64,000 nt of DNA from Leptospirales bacterium (GTDB lineage: Bacteria > Spirochaetota > Leptospiria > Leptospirales > Leptonemataceae), in the NCBI GenBank assembly GCA_019694655.1, contig JAIBBN010000001.1, positions 248,001 to 312,000 of the forward strand, read 5' to 3'. Within the stretch, counting starts at the first letter, position 1; every line of letters starts with the position of its first letter. The translations under genes were made by a program, and so were the position numbers. The notes below the pieces were generated by a model. That model did no database searches. It saw only the letters and a program-made list of their open reading frames with translations, and was not told the origin of the DNA. This document shows, piece by piece, positions 8,860 through 17,059 of the stretch.

Positions 8860-10374
8860 GTGCTTCGTCAGAATGATGTCATTTACTTCCTGCTCACCGA
8901 TCGCTTTTTCAATGGCGACCCGGATAACAATCGAGATGTAGATCTGGCCAATCCGCAGGCCTATCATGGCGGCGATTTTGCGGGAATCATCCAGAAGATC
9001 CCGTATTTGAAAAATCTGGGAGTCAGCACTCTATGGATCACGCCGGTCTATGAGAACATTCATCTGCCAGAGTCAAAATCCTTTGGCTATCATGGCTACT
9101 GGCCGCTGCACTTTGATCGCGTCGATCCGCACCTTTACCGGCCAACGGCCGGTCGGGCGCCCGGCGATAAGGCCTACCTCAAAGACCTGGTCGATGTGCT
9201 GCATCGCAACGATCTGAAACTGATGCTGGATATGGTCGTGAACCATACCGGCTACAACCATCCGGCGTTGCGCAATGAACCAGGGACGCCGATGCGCGCT
9301 GATTGGTTCAATGCCGAAAGTTTGCAGTCCGATGAAGAGGGCCGCATGTGGGGACTGCCTGACATCGACCAGGATCGGGCCGAGGTTGCCGACTACTTCG
9401 TGAACGATATTCTGGACTGGATTGATCGGACCGATCTGGACGCAATTCGGATGGATACGGTCAAGCACGTAGAGCGCACCTTCTGGCAGCTTTACAAGCA
9501 GTACGTTCGAGGAAAGTATCCGGAAGTGTCGCTCTTGGGAGAAGTGCTTTCGGGCGACGTTGGCCTGCTGTCGCTCTACCAGAAATTCTTTGCGTTTGAC
9601 TCCGTATTCGATTTCCCGCTACAGTTTACGCTCTCCGACGTATTTGTACGCGACATGTCGCCGCGTCTGCTGGCGCGACCCAACCTGCATCCCTTTGAAC
9701 CGCCCGGTGCGCTGGATCGCGACAGCGAGTACACCAATGCCAATCGTCTGGTCACGCTGCTGGACAATCACGACCTTCCGCAGCGTTTCTTTACAACCTG
9801 CCTGGATCGTTGCGGCGGGCACGAAGTCTCGGCGCTGCGCATCATGAAGCTGGCGCTTTGTTTTCAATTGACCACTCGCGGCATTCCGCAGCTCTACTAC
9901 GGAACGGAGATCGCGATGCAGGGCCGCGGCGATCCAGACAATCGCCGCGACATGCCGTGGGCGATCTTTGGCGGCGGATTGCAACCATTGCCGGAGCATC
10001 TGCTGGAAGGCGAGGTCTTCGCCTGGACAAAGTCGCTGCTGCAATTGCGCCGACAAAACGAAGCGCTCAGCTTTGGATCGCTGCACACGCTCTATGTGGA
10101 CGACTTTGTCTATGTCTACTTGCGCGAGTTCCAGGGCGAAACGGCTATTGTCATTTTGAACAACGGCTGGGAAGCAATGAGCTTGCCGCTGCGCGTAGCA
10201 GTGGCGGGCAACAGCGCAATACCGCCGCGAACGGTGCGGATACTGGAAAAGATGGAGCTGATCGACTATCTCGATCCGCAGGCGCCGCCAGTACATTTGC
10301 AGCAGGGCGATCTCTGGCTTGCGGCGCCGGGCAAAGGCGCCCGCGTCTACGTGCAACGCGGGCTTTACTCCTGA
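8860..10374 (+). CDS. GH13 alpha-amylase family glycosidase
   Basis: Cytoplasmic-type (no signal peptide) 504-residue GH13 enzyme acting on alpha-glucans or maltooligosaccharides. The four conserved regions are present: DMVVNH, RMDTVKH with nucleophile Asp199, GEV with acid/base Glu228, and DNHD with Asp305. The (beta/alpha)8 barrel is followed by a beta-sandwich C domain from about residue 410. The start is GTG at 8860, with AGGGAG about 20 bp upstream; the protein opens directly with the first strand (VIYFLLTDRF), so no upstream start is needed. The subfamily (cyclomaltodextrinase, neopullulanase or alpha-amylase) was not resolved. Confidence 0.9.
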   Translation: MLRQNDVIYFLLTDRFFNGDPDNNRDVDLANPQAYHGGDFAGIIQKIPYLKNLGVSTLWITPVYENIHLPESKSFGYHGYWPLHFDRVDPHLYRPTAGRAPGDKAYLKDLVDVLHRNDLKLMLDMVVNHTGYNHPALRNEPGTPMRADWFNAESLQSDEEGRMWGLPDIDQDRAEVADYFVNDILDWIDRTDLDAIRMDTVKHVERTFWQLYKQYVRGKYPEVSLLGEVLSGDVGLLSLYQKFFAFDSVFDFPLQFTLSDVFVRDMSPRLLARPNLHPFEPPGALDRDSEYTNANRLVTLLDNHDLPQRFFTTCLDRCGGHEVSALRIMKLALCFQLTTRGIPQLYYGTEIAMQGRGDPDNRRDMPWAIFGGGLQPLPEHLLEGEVFAWTKSLLQLRRQNEALSFGSLHTLYVDDFVYVYLREFQGETAIVILNNGWEAMSLPLRVAVAGNSAIPPRTVRILEKMELIDYLDPQAPPVHLQQGDLWLAAPGKGARVYVQRGLYS

Positions 10375-10465
10375 GGCTGGCGCTGAACAGCTGCGCAGGC
10401 GGCGGCCTTCGATTTTGTGTGCTAAGCAATAGTACGCTTCCGTTGGGAAGCAACCGTCGCCGCTC

Positions 10466-10699
10466 TCACGCTGCGCCGCCGCCAACGATCAGGCGCAACA
10501 CGGGTAGTATTGCTACAACGCCGTTGAGGATCAGTCCGCTCTTCTTATCCGAAAAGCCGCCCAGTAACATTCCTATGACCGCAATCACCAGCGGAAACCA
10601 GTTCATCCACCCAAGCAGGGGAATGATGCTCACCAGGAAGACCGCCATCATAAAAACCGAGTTTAAGGCGGCGATAAGAATAGATAGTATATTCAGCAC
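10466..10699 (-). CDS. Small two-helix membrane protein
   Basis: A 77-residue protein read from a GTG start at 10699. GGAG lies about 6 bp upstream, which supports this start over a longer in-frame extension of low-quality sequence. It is almost wholly hydrophobic, with helices at about residues 5-28 and 34-48, a short polar turn (SDKKSG), and a third hydrophobic stretch at 56-74. The pattern resembles small superinfection-immunity or DUF-type inner-membrane proteins, but no family is claimed. It sits convergent to the GH13 gene and divergent from citrate synthase. Confidence 0.6.
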   Translation of the reverse strand: MLNILSILIAALNSVFMMAVFLVSIIPLLGWMNWFPLVIAVIGMLLGGFSDKKSGLILNGVVAILPVLRLIVGGGAA

Positions 10700-10950
10700 G
10701 GAAGACTCCGGGGCATTTGCGGCCAGGACCGCAGCCACATTTTGATACGGCAGAACATTCCTGGCGCGCCGCTGGCGGCAAGCATCACTTTTTCGACCCT
10801 CCAGGGGCCGCCGGTATTGGGGGCCGGACAAGCGGACCATTCGCTTTTTCCTTGTCGTCGCAGGGGGCGTTTGCCATTGCTGGGGTCGCCGCCTGAAACC
10901 GCCCGCTGCCGGCGTCGGCTGCAAATACAAACAAGACTGGGGAAAGACGA

Positions 10951-12237
10951 ATGTCTGAAAGCGCAAAACTGGTATTCCAGGACAAAGAATATGAGCTGCC
11001 TGTTCTACGCGGCAGCGAGGACGAAGTCGCAGTTGATATCACCAAGTTGCGCGGCCAATCGGGCATAGTAACCATCGACGAGGGTTACATGAATACCGGG
11101 GGCACCACCAGCGGCGTAACCTTTCTGGATGGCGAAAAGGGGATTCTGCGTTACCGGGGCTACCCGATCGAGCAGCTGGCTGAAAAGTCCAGCTTTCTGG
11201 AGGTGTCCTATCTGCTGATCTACGGCGAGCTGCCAACCAAGCAGCAATTTGAGGATTTCCGCACCCGCGTGACCATGCACACGATGATCCACGAGGATCT
11301 GAAGCGACTTTACGACGGATTTCCCAAGGATTCGCACCCGATGGCAATCCTGTCTTCCATGATTTGCACCCTCTCTGGATATTACACCGATTCTAGCGAT
11401 CCGCTCGATCCAAAGCATCGTGAAATCTCCATAACGCGTCTGCTGGCAAAAACGCCTACCATCGCTGCCTACTCGCATAAGAAGTCGATCGGCCAGCCCA
11501 TGGTCTATCCGCGCAACGCCCTCAGCTACGTAGGCAATTTTCTGAACATGATGTTCTCGGTGCCGGCTACTTCCTATGAGGTGGACCCGATTGTCGAGCG
11601 CGCCCTTGATTTGCTGTTGATTCTGCACGCCGACCACGAGCAAAACTGTTCTACCTCGACGGTGCGTCTGGTAGGTTCCAGTCGCGCCAATCTCTATGCC
11701 ACGATAGCCAGCGGCGTCTGCGCCCTGTGGGGGCCGTTGCACGGCGGCGCCAACCAGGCGGTGATCGAGATGCTGGAGCGGATTCATTCCGACGGCGGCG
11801 ATGTGTCCAAGTATCTGGGACTGGCCAAGGACAAGAATTCGACTTTTCGGTTGATGGGTTTCGGTCACCGCGTTTACAAGAACTTTGATCCCCGCGCTCG
11901 AATCATCAAGAAGGCCTGCGACGATGTGCTCAACCGTCTTGGCGTGCATGATCCATTGCTGGAAATCGCCAAGAAATTGGAAGAGGCGGCATTGAACGAT
12001 CCCTACTTCGTTGAGCGTAAACTCTACCCCAACGTCGACTTCTACTCTGGAATCATCTACCGGGCCATTGGCATCCCTACGGAGATGTTCACCGTCATGT
12101 TTGCACTGGGCCGCATGCCCGGGTGGCTGGCGCAATGGAAAGAGATGATTGAAAATCCGCAGACCAAGATCGGTCGTCCGCGGCAGATCTACACCGGCGC
12201 AACCTCGCGCGACTATGTCCAGCTGGAGAAGCGCTGA
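10951..12237 (+). CDS. gltA: Citrate synthase
   Basis: Condenses oxaloacetate and acetyl-CoA to citrate at the head of the TCA cycle. The 428 residues match the hexameric type II bacterial enzymes. Visible landmarks are the N-terminal beta domain (KLVFQDKEYELPVL), ADHEQNCST, the active-site segment GFGHRVYKNFDPRA with catalytic His, and PNVDFYSG with catalytic Asp. GGGGAAAG just upstream of the ATG serves as ribosome-binding site. The stop overlaps the start of the ParB-like gene (TGATG), so the two are coupled. Confidence 0.97.
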   Translation: MSESAKLVFQDKEYELPVLRGSEDEVAVDITKLRGQSGIVTIDEGYMNTGGTTSGVTFLDGEKGILRYRGYPIEQLAEKSSFLEVSYLLIYGELPTKQQFEDFRTRVTMHTMIHEDLKRLYDGFPKDSHPMAILSSMICTLSGYYTDSSDPLDPKHREISITRLLAKTPTIAAYSHKKSIGQPMVYPRNALSYVGNFLNMMFSVPATSYEVDPIVERALDLLLILHADHEQNCSTSTVRLVGSSRANLYATIASGVCALWGPLHGGANQAVIEMLERIHSDGGDVSKYLGLAKDKNSTFRLMGFGHRVYKNFDPRARIIKKACDDVLNRLGVHDPLLEIAKKLEEAALNDPYFVERKLYPNVDFYSGIIYRAIGIPTEMFTVMFALGRMPGWLAQWKEMIENPQTKIGRPRQIYTGATSRDYVQLEKR

Positions 12238-12623
12238 TGCGGGTTCGCGTCGTCGACATTAAAATCGGAAATCGGGTGCGCCGCGATGCCGGCGACCTTT
12301 CCGAGCTGGTGGAGTCGATGCGGCGGCTGGGCTTGCTGCAACCGGTGGTCATCGATGCAGACAACCGCTTGATAGCCGGGTTTCGCCGTCTGCAGGCGGC
12401 GCGTGAGTTGGGCTGGGAATCAATCGAGGCCCGTCTGGTCGATGTACAGGATCAAAAAGAGCGCATTCTCATGGAGGTGGATGAGAATGTTGTACGCCGC
12501 GAGTTTTCACCGGACGAGATGGATCGGGTGGATCGGCTGCTTCATCGTTATTCGCGTAGCGGAATTTTCTGGCGCCTGGTAAATTGGTTTCTGGATCTTC
12601 TCGATCGAATCTTTGGCAGGTGA
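12237..12623 (+). CDS. Orphan ParB/Srx-fold protein
   Basis: The 128-residue protein carries the N-terminal half of the ParB/sulfiredoxin domain: ELVESMRRLGLLQPVVI followed by LIAGFRRLQAARELGW, then IEARLVDV. The GFRRLQAA segment corresponds to the GERRxRA nucleotide-binding box of ParB, with F in place of E. There is no helix-turn-helix and no ParA partner nearby. The last 25 residues (FWRLVNWFLDLLDRIFGR and flank) form an amphipathic aromatic helix that could contact membrane or a partner. It is coupled to gltA by TGATG. A role in chromosome segregation is unlikely; the function is unknown. Confidence 0.8.
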   Translation: MRVRVVDIKIGNRVRRDAGDLSELVESMRRLGLLQPVVIDADNRLIAGFRRLQAARELGWESIEARLVDVQDQKERILMEVDENVVRREFSPDEMDRVDRLLHRYSRSGIFWRLVNWFLDLLDRIFGR

Positions 12624-12630
12624 GTTCAGC

Positions 12631-13644
12631 ATGCGTCGATTAGCGGTGTTTCAGGCGGGAGTTTTACTGACACTGGCAATTGCGGCCGGCAGTCTGCAGG
12701 CTGCGCCGCAACGAAGCAATGAGGAGCTGCGCATTCATTTTGGATTTGGCGGCAGCCAGCACAGCCCGGATCTGGAAGAGAAGGCCTACAATGATCGGCT
12801 CTATGGTTCGCTTCTGGCTGGCGGCGTTGGCTTCAATACGGATTGGCAGGAGACCTACGGCGGCGGAGTCGACTTCTTGCTGGAGTATCTGCGCGGTCCG
12901 TGGCGCTTTTCATTTTTCAATGAAGGCGCCGGATCCAGACCAAAGTACCTTGGCTTTAGCGCTGTGCAAAGCAGCAGCCTGAGCTTCACGCAGTTGGAGT
13001 CGGTAGAGGTCGATTCGCTGGGTCGCCTGAACACGCGGGCCGAAGCAGGCTACGACCTGCTGCGCGGGTCAGAAAGCAATCAACTCTTCCTGGTATTCGG
13101 GATAGCCGCCATGGCTCAGCGCGCTGAGTACAATCGGCTGACGGTCAATACGGCCAGCGCGGGCGGCCTCAGTGCATCGGCGATTGGCCTCGGTCTTTCC
13201 GACTATACTCAGGAATCTGCAGTCGGGCCGGCGCTTGGCCTTGATTACCGCTATCAGGCCACAGAAACTCTGGAACTGCAGGCCGCCTTGCGTCTGCTGG
13301 CGATGGGCGGCGACTGGGAGATGGAGCGCATATCGCTGTTCAGCAATGGCGCCGTGGATTTGCGCACCGAAAGCGGGGACCTATCAGCAGCCGGCTTCAA
13401 CTTGCTCCTTGGACTGCATTGGGCTTTTGCCGAGAACTGGCTGCTGGACTATACGATCTCAGTTACGTCGCTGCAGATTGGCGACGAAAATGTTACTCCG
13501 ATTGCATTGAACAGCTCTACGAGTTTCGACGCTTCGCGCTACTTGCTGGACTACGCTCTGACCTACCCGGGAAGCAGCCACAATGATACGATTTCTGTCG
13601 TTTCGCTTGGAGTTAGCTATCGACTTTCGCTGAGCGAGGAATAA
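12631..13644 (+). CDS. Predicted outer-membrane beta-barrel protein
   Basis: Start taken at the ATG at 12631 (MRRLAVFQAGVLLTLAIAA), which gives a clean signal peptide cleaved near LQA-AP at about residue 24 and lies about 8 bp after GGCAGGTGAG. The mature 310 residues alternate polar and hydrophobic positions, with many Gly/Tyr/Phe-bounded strands (GLDYRYQATETLELQAALRL), and end in SLGVSYRLSLSEE, close to a C-terminal barrel strand. No enzymatic motif is visible. The function (porin, transporter or structural OMP) cannot be decided. It starts 7 bp after the ParB-like stop. Confidence 0.7.
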   Translation: MRRLAVFQAGVLLTLAIAAGSLQAAPQRSNEELRIHFGFGGSQHSPDLEEKAYNDRLYGSLLAGGVGFNTDWQETYGGGVDFLLEYLRGPWRFSFFNEGAGSRPKYLGFSAVQSSSLSFTQLESVEVDSLGRLNTRAEAGYDLLRGSESNQLFLVFGIAAMAQRAEYNRLTVNTASAGGLSASAIGLGLSDYTQESAVGPALGLDYRYQATETLELQAALRLLAMGGDWEMERISLFSNGAVDLRTESGDLSAAGFNLLLGLHWAFAENWLLDYTISVTSLQIGDENVTPIALNSSTSFDASRYLLDYALTYPGSSHNDTISVVSLGVSYRLSLSEE

Positions 13645-13676
13645 CCGCTCGCCGCGCCTGCGTTGATCGATGGCTT

Positions 13677-14726
13677 TCAGCTGGCGCTTTTTAGGGCCAG
13701 CATGCCGCAGGCGCCATTGATGCTGCGGCCAGGCGATCCGCGATTGAAGGCCATCACGCCGGCATCGAGCAGCGCGCTGTAGAAACTGCTGCTCTCCTCT
13801 TCCGTTGGCCGCCGCCAGCCATGCAGATCCGTATTCAGCGGGATTAGATTCACTTTGCAACGCACGGAGCGCGCAATCTTTATTAGCTGCCTCAATTCCG
13901 ACGGGCCCATGTTGACTCCGGGGATCATGACATATTCAAAAGTAAGGCGTCGGTCCAGTTCGCGTGTGAAGCGCCGCGCTACAATCAGCAATTCACGCAG
14001 CGGATACTTTCGATCAATGTCCATAATTTCACCGCGCTGTTCCGGGTCGGGGTGATTCAATGATATGGCCAGATTGAAAGGCTCACGATTCTGGATAAAA
14101 CGTTCGATGCCGGGAATGACCCCCGCCGTACTGATCGTAATATGGCGCGCGCCAAGGTTCATGCCATCGGGATGATGCAGGATGCGCGCGGCGCGCAGAA
14201 CATTTTCGTAGTTGTGGAAGGGCTCGCCCATGCCCATAAATACCACATTGCTGATTGTTTCCTTTCGTCGGCGAATCAGTTCGTACACCTGATCTACAAT
14301 TTGCCAGGTCTCCAGATTTCCTCGAAATTCCAGAGTTCCTGTGGCGCAGAAGCTGCAGTTCAATGTGCAGCCAAGTTGCGAAGAAATGCAAATCGTTCGC
14401 CGGTTTTCTGAAACCAGCCAGACTGCCTCGAAACGGCGAGCGCGACCGGCGCGATCATCAGGCAGCGCGAAGAGCGCCTTTTCAACGCCGCTGGCCTCGC
14501 GCTGGCTCTGCAGCCACTGCAGTTCTGGAAAGGCGCCAATCTCTGCCAGGCTCTGGCGCAGGGAGATGGGAAACTCGCTGAAATCATCGAGCGAAGCAGA
14601 CAGATGCTTGTTGATGCGCTGGAAGGCCTGCCTGGCGCGGTAGCGCGGCTGCTCGATGCCCAGAAAAAACTCCTCGAGTTCGCTCTGGCTCTTGCCTTTG
14701 AGAATGAAATCGCCGCCGGTCTTCAT
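13677..14726 (-). CDS. rlmN: Dual-specificity RNA methyltransferase RlmN
   Basis: Radical SAM enzyme that methylates C2 of A2503 in 23S rRNA (and A37 of some tRNAs). The 4Fe-4S site is CTLNCSFC with Cys120, Cys124 and Cys127. The resolving/transfer Cys lies in NGACGML near the C-terminus (Cys340). The 349-residue length is typical. Its ATG overlaps the purM stop (TGATG), so it is the last gene of a minus-strand run from the GH1 gene. Confidence 0.96.
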   Translation of the reverse strand: MKTGGDFILKGKSQSELEEFFLGIEQPRYRARQAFQRINKHLSASLDDFSEFPISLRQSLAEIGAFPELQWLQSQREASGVEKALFALPDDRAGRARRFEAVWLVSENRRTICISSQLGCTLNCSFCATGTLEFRGNLETWQIVDQVYELIRRRKETISNVVFMGMGEPFHNYENVLRAARILHHPDGMNLGARHITISTAGVIPGIERFIQNREPFNLAISLNHPDPEQRGEIMDIDRKYPLRELLIVARRFTRELDRRLTFEYVMIPGVNMGPSELRQLIKIARSVRCKVNLIPLNTDLHGWRRPTEEESSSFYSALLDAGVMAFNRGSPGRSINGACGMLALKSAS

Positions 14727-15799
14727 CAGAAGCGGACCTCGACTGCAGATTCTTGCCGTGGAACGACCCGGCCAATGCGTCGTACTGCACCCAGCGCTGG
14801 CGTTGGCGCAGCGGCCATCGTCTCTTTCAGGCGAGCCAGTGTTGCGTCTGCTTCGCTTTCCGGAACATAGAGCAACAAGCCCATGCCCATATTGAAAACC
14901 GAAAACATCTCCTGGCGCAAGACTGGACCGCGATCTGCAATTTGTAGAAATAGTTCAGGCGGCGTCCAGGACCCGGCGTCAATTTGTGCTGTCAGAGTGT
15001 CGCCGAGCATGCGCGCCGCATTTTCGTAGAATCCGCCGCCGGTAATGTGCGCCATGGCGCGAATCGGAGCGCCCTCTTCCAGCAGCGGTCGAACTACAGG
15101 TTCATAGATCAATGTGGGGCGCAGCAAGATCTCATCGCGCAAGAAGCGTTGATCCGCTGCGTTCGCTGGCAGTTGCAGCCCCTCTTTCAAAAAGATTCTA
15201 CGTACCAGTGACATGCCATTGGAGTGAATGCCGCTCGAAGGCAGGCCAAGAATTACATCGCCCGCTGCGACACGGCTGCCGTCGATGAGTCGATCTGCTT
15301 CCACAGCGCCGACCACGAATCCGCCGAGGTCGTAGTCTTCGGCGGCCATCGTGTCGGGATGTTCGGCCGTTTCTCCGCCCAGCAGCGTGCATCCTGCCTG
15401 CCGGCAGCCGGCAGCAATGGATTCCACCACGCACGCCAGTCGCTCCGCGGAGAGCTTGCCGGTAGCAATGTAGTCCAGAAAGAAGAGCGGGTTGGCGCCG
15501 CTTACCAGCAGATCATTGACACACATGGCCACGAGGTCGATGCCAATGGTTTCGTGTCGATCAAAGAGCTGCGCGAGGCGCAGCTTGGTTCCCACGCCGT
15601 CCGTGGAGCTTACCAGCAGCGGCTGCCGATAGGATTTCAGAAAGCTGACATCAAACAGTCCGGCAAAGCCTCCGCGATCTCGAAGCCATTCCGGTCGCGC
15701 AGTACTCTGCACGGCGCTTTGAATGCGCCGTACGAAGGCCTGCCCGGCGTGGGTGTCAACGCCGGCATCGCGGTAACTCAAGGATTGCTCGCTAGCCAT
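14726..15799 (-). CDS. purM: Phosphoribosylformylglycinamidine cyclo-ligase
   Basis: AIR synthetase, the fifth step of de novo purine synthesis (FGAM to AIR, ATP-dependent). The start MASEQSLSYRDAGVD at 15799 gives the standard PurM N-terminus; an upstream in-frame extension would overlap the preceding gene. Landmarks: SYRDAGVD, STDGVGTKLRLA, GGETAEHPD, GLPSSGIHSNG and ITGGGFYENA. The 357 residues are full length. It starts 16 bp after the OmpL47-like gene and is coupled to rlmN. Confidence 0.96.
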   Translation of the reverse strand: MASEQSLSYRDAGVDTHAGQAFVRRIQSAVQSTARPEWLRDRGGFAGLFDVSFLKSYRQPLLVSSTDGVGTKLRLAQLFDRHETIGIDLVAMCVNDLLVSGANPLFFLDYIATGKLSAERLACVVESIAAGCRQAGCTLLGGETAEHPDTMAAEDYDLGGFVVGAVEADRLIDGSRVAAGDVILGLPSSGIHSNGMSLVRRIFLKEGLQLPANAADQRFLRDEILLRPTLIYEPVVRPLLEEGAPIRAMAHITGGGFYENAARMLGDTLTAQIDAGSWTPPELFLQIADRGPVLRQEMFSVFNMGMGLLLYVPESEADATLARLKETMAAAPTPALGAVRRIGRVVPRQESAVEVRF

Positions 15800-15815
15800 G
15801 GCGCCAGAAACCCCC

Positions 15816-16811
15816 TCAGGGCTCAGTGCGTATCTCCGTTTCAGGCGATCGAAGATCGATATTGAGCGTGAAGCTGCGCTGCTGACTGTTGCCAACGGCA
15901 TCGGTAACCCGAATGGTTAGCGTCGCCGGGCCTTCTCTGTCCAGAATCAAGGGCTGTTCCTGTGGAGCAATGCTGAAGCTTTCGTCATTCAAACGATATT
16001 CCAGCGTAGCGCCCTTTTCCACCGCCGGAAAGCGGATGCCCTGGCGATTGATCAAGACGCTTTCGCCTGGCGCCGCATCGCCAAACATGCGAGGAAGCGC
16101 CGGAGGAGTCAGATCCAGCAGATACTGAAAACTTTCGATTGGCGTTTCATTTTGCAATCGATCAGTGGCGCGGTACTCAATCAGTCCGCGTCCGCCTTCA
16201 AAGGCCAGGTCGCGCAATGGCAAGGGCGATACATAAGGCTGCCAGGCTTCCTGCGCGCCGCGCCGCCACTGCAGCGACTCGACGCCGCACCCTTCATCGC
16301 TGGCGCTCAATGCCAGCGTGGCGCCGCCGCCAACTTCCAGCATGGGTCCAGTTCTGGTTCCGGAGAGCGCAAATTGCAATTTGGGAGGAGTGCTGTCGAT
16401 CCTGATGGCGCGCACCTGCTCAGCGCTGCGATTCCCCGCACGATCGACGCTGTACCAGCGAACGACATAGAATCCGTCGGCGCGCAGCTCCAGCCGTCGG
16501 TTGGCGCTGCGATTGTAGGGTCCTTCGTTCAGCTGTACGTAGACATCATCCACGCCCGAAAGCGCATCCTGGCTGACGAAGTTGAGGGTCAGACTCTTGC
16601 CCGTCGGCAGCGAGAACTGCTCCGCCGGGCCGGTGAGCTGCGGCGACGAACCCGTCGCGTTGCTGGCGCCATTTGCACCCTGCTCGATACGCAGCGGCGG
16701 AAGGGCCTGGTCGGGGCCGGCGCTGGCCGCGCTGGCAAATAGCAGCAGTCCGGGACCCAGGCTGCCCATCAGGGCAGCGAACATCGTGGCTCGCTTCACC
16801 CCTCCATGCAC
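15816..16811 (-). CDS. Secreted OmpL47-like protein with Ig-type repeats
   Basis: The 331-residue protein has a signal peptide (MFAALMGSLGPGLLLFASAASA region, residues 10-32) and two to three beta-sandwich repeats. Each repeat carries the pattern GVDxVYVQLNxGPY ... YxVRWYSVDRAGNRS ... IDSTPP. That pattern is typical of the OmpL47/Ig-like surface modules of Leptospira, where the Leptospira interrogans OmpL47 protein gives the name. It is probably exported to the periplasm or cell surface. The gene lies between a zf-HC2 gene and purM on the same strand; no functional link to purine synthesis is apparent. Confidence 0.72.
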   Translation of the reverse strand: MHGGVKRATMFAALMGSLGPGLLLFASAASAGPDQALPPLRIEQGANGASNATGSSPQLTGPAEQFSLPTGKSLTLNFVSQDALSGVDDVYVQLNEGPYNRSANRRLELRADGFYVVRWYSVDRAGNRSAEQVRAIRIDSTPPKLQFALSGTRTGPMLEVGGGATLALSASDEGCGVESLQWRRGAQEAWQPYVSPLPLRDLAFEGGRGLIEYRATDRLQNETPIESFQYLLDLTPPALPRMFGDAAPGESVLINRQGIRFPAVEKGATLEYRLNDESFSIAPQEQPLILDREGPATLTIRVTDAVGNSQQRSFTLNIDLRSPETEIRTEP

Positions 16812-16838
16812 GGCGTAGCCGCCTGGCAGGGCAAGTCT

Positions 16839-17054
16839 TTAGACGGCGTCGCGCTGGCCAGCCTGCCGTCGACTTTGAAAAGGATAGCTGGCCTGACCCT
16901 TGAATTCCACGCCCTCGGAGAGCAGTCCTTCTTCCAATTTGTGCAGGCGGTCCTGGCAACGCCGGCAGTGGGCAAGATGCAAGCGCAGCTCGCCTGGCGT
17001 GGACCGGCCCAGGCTGTGGTCCATCAACTGGTTGTCTTCCGGGCAGGTCGACAT
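16839..17054 (-). CDS. Small zf-HC2 (anti-sigma-like) zinc finger protein
   Basis: The 71-residue protein has HLAHCRRC at about residues 26-33, the H-x3-C-x2-C site of anti-sigma zinc fingers, with an upstream Cys4 in MSTCPED as a likely fourth ligand. It has no transmembrane helix and there is no sigma factor gene next to it, unlike the sigma/anti-sigma pair at 58.3-59.3 kb. It begins 6 bp after the GH1 stop, with AAGAG upstream of the ATG, so it belongs to that transcript. It may be a soluble ZAS-type redox sensor or a free-standing domain. Confidence 0.7.
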   Translation of the reverse strand: MSTCPEDNQLMDHSLGRSTPGELRLHLAHCRRCQDRLHKLEEGLLSEGVEFKGQASYPFQSRRQAGQRDAV

Positions 17055-17059
17055 TGCTC

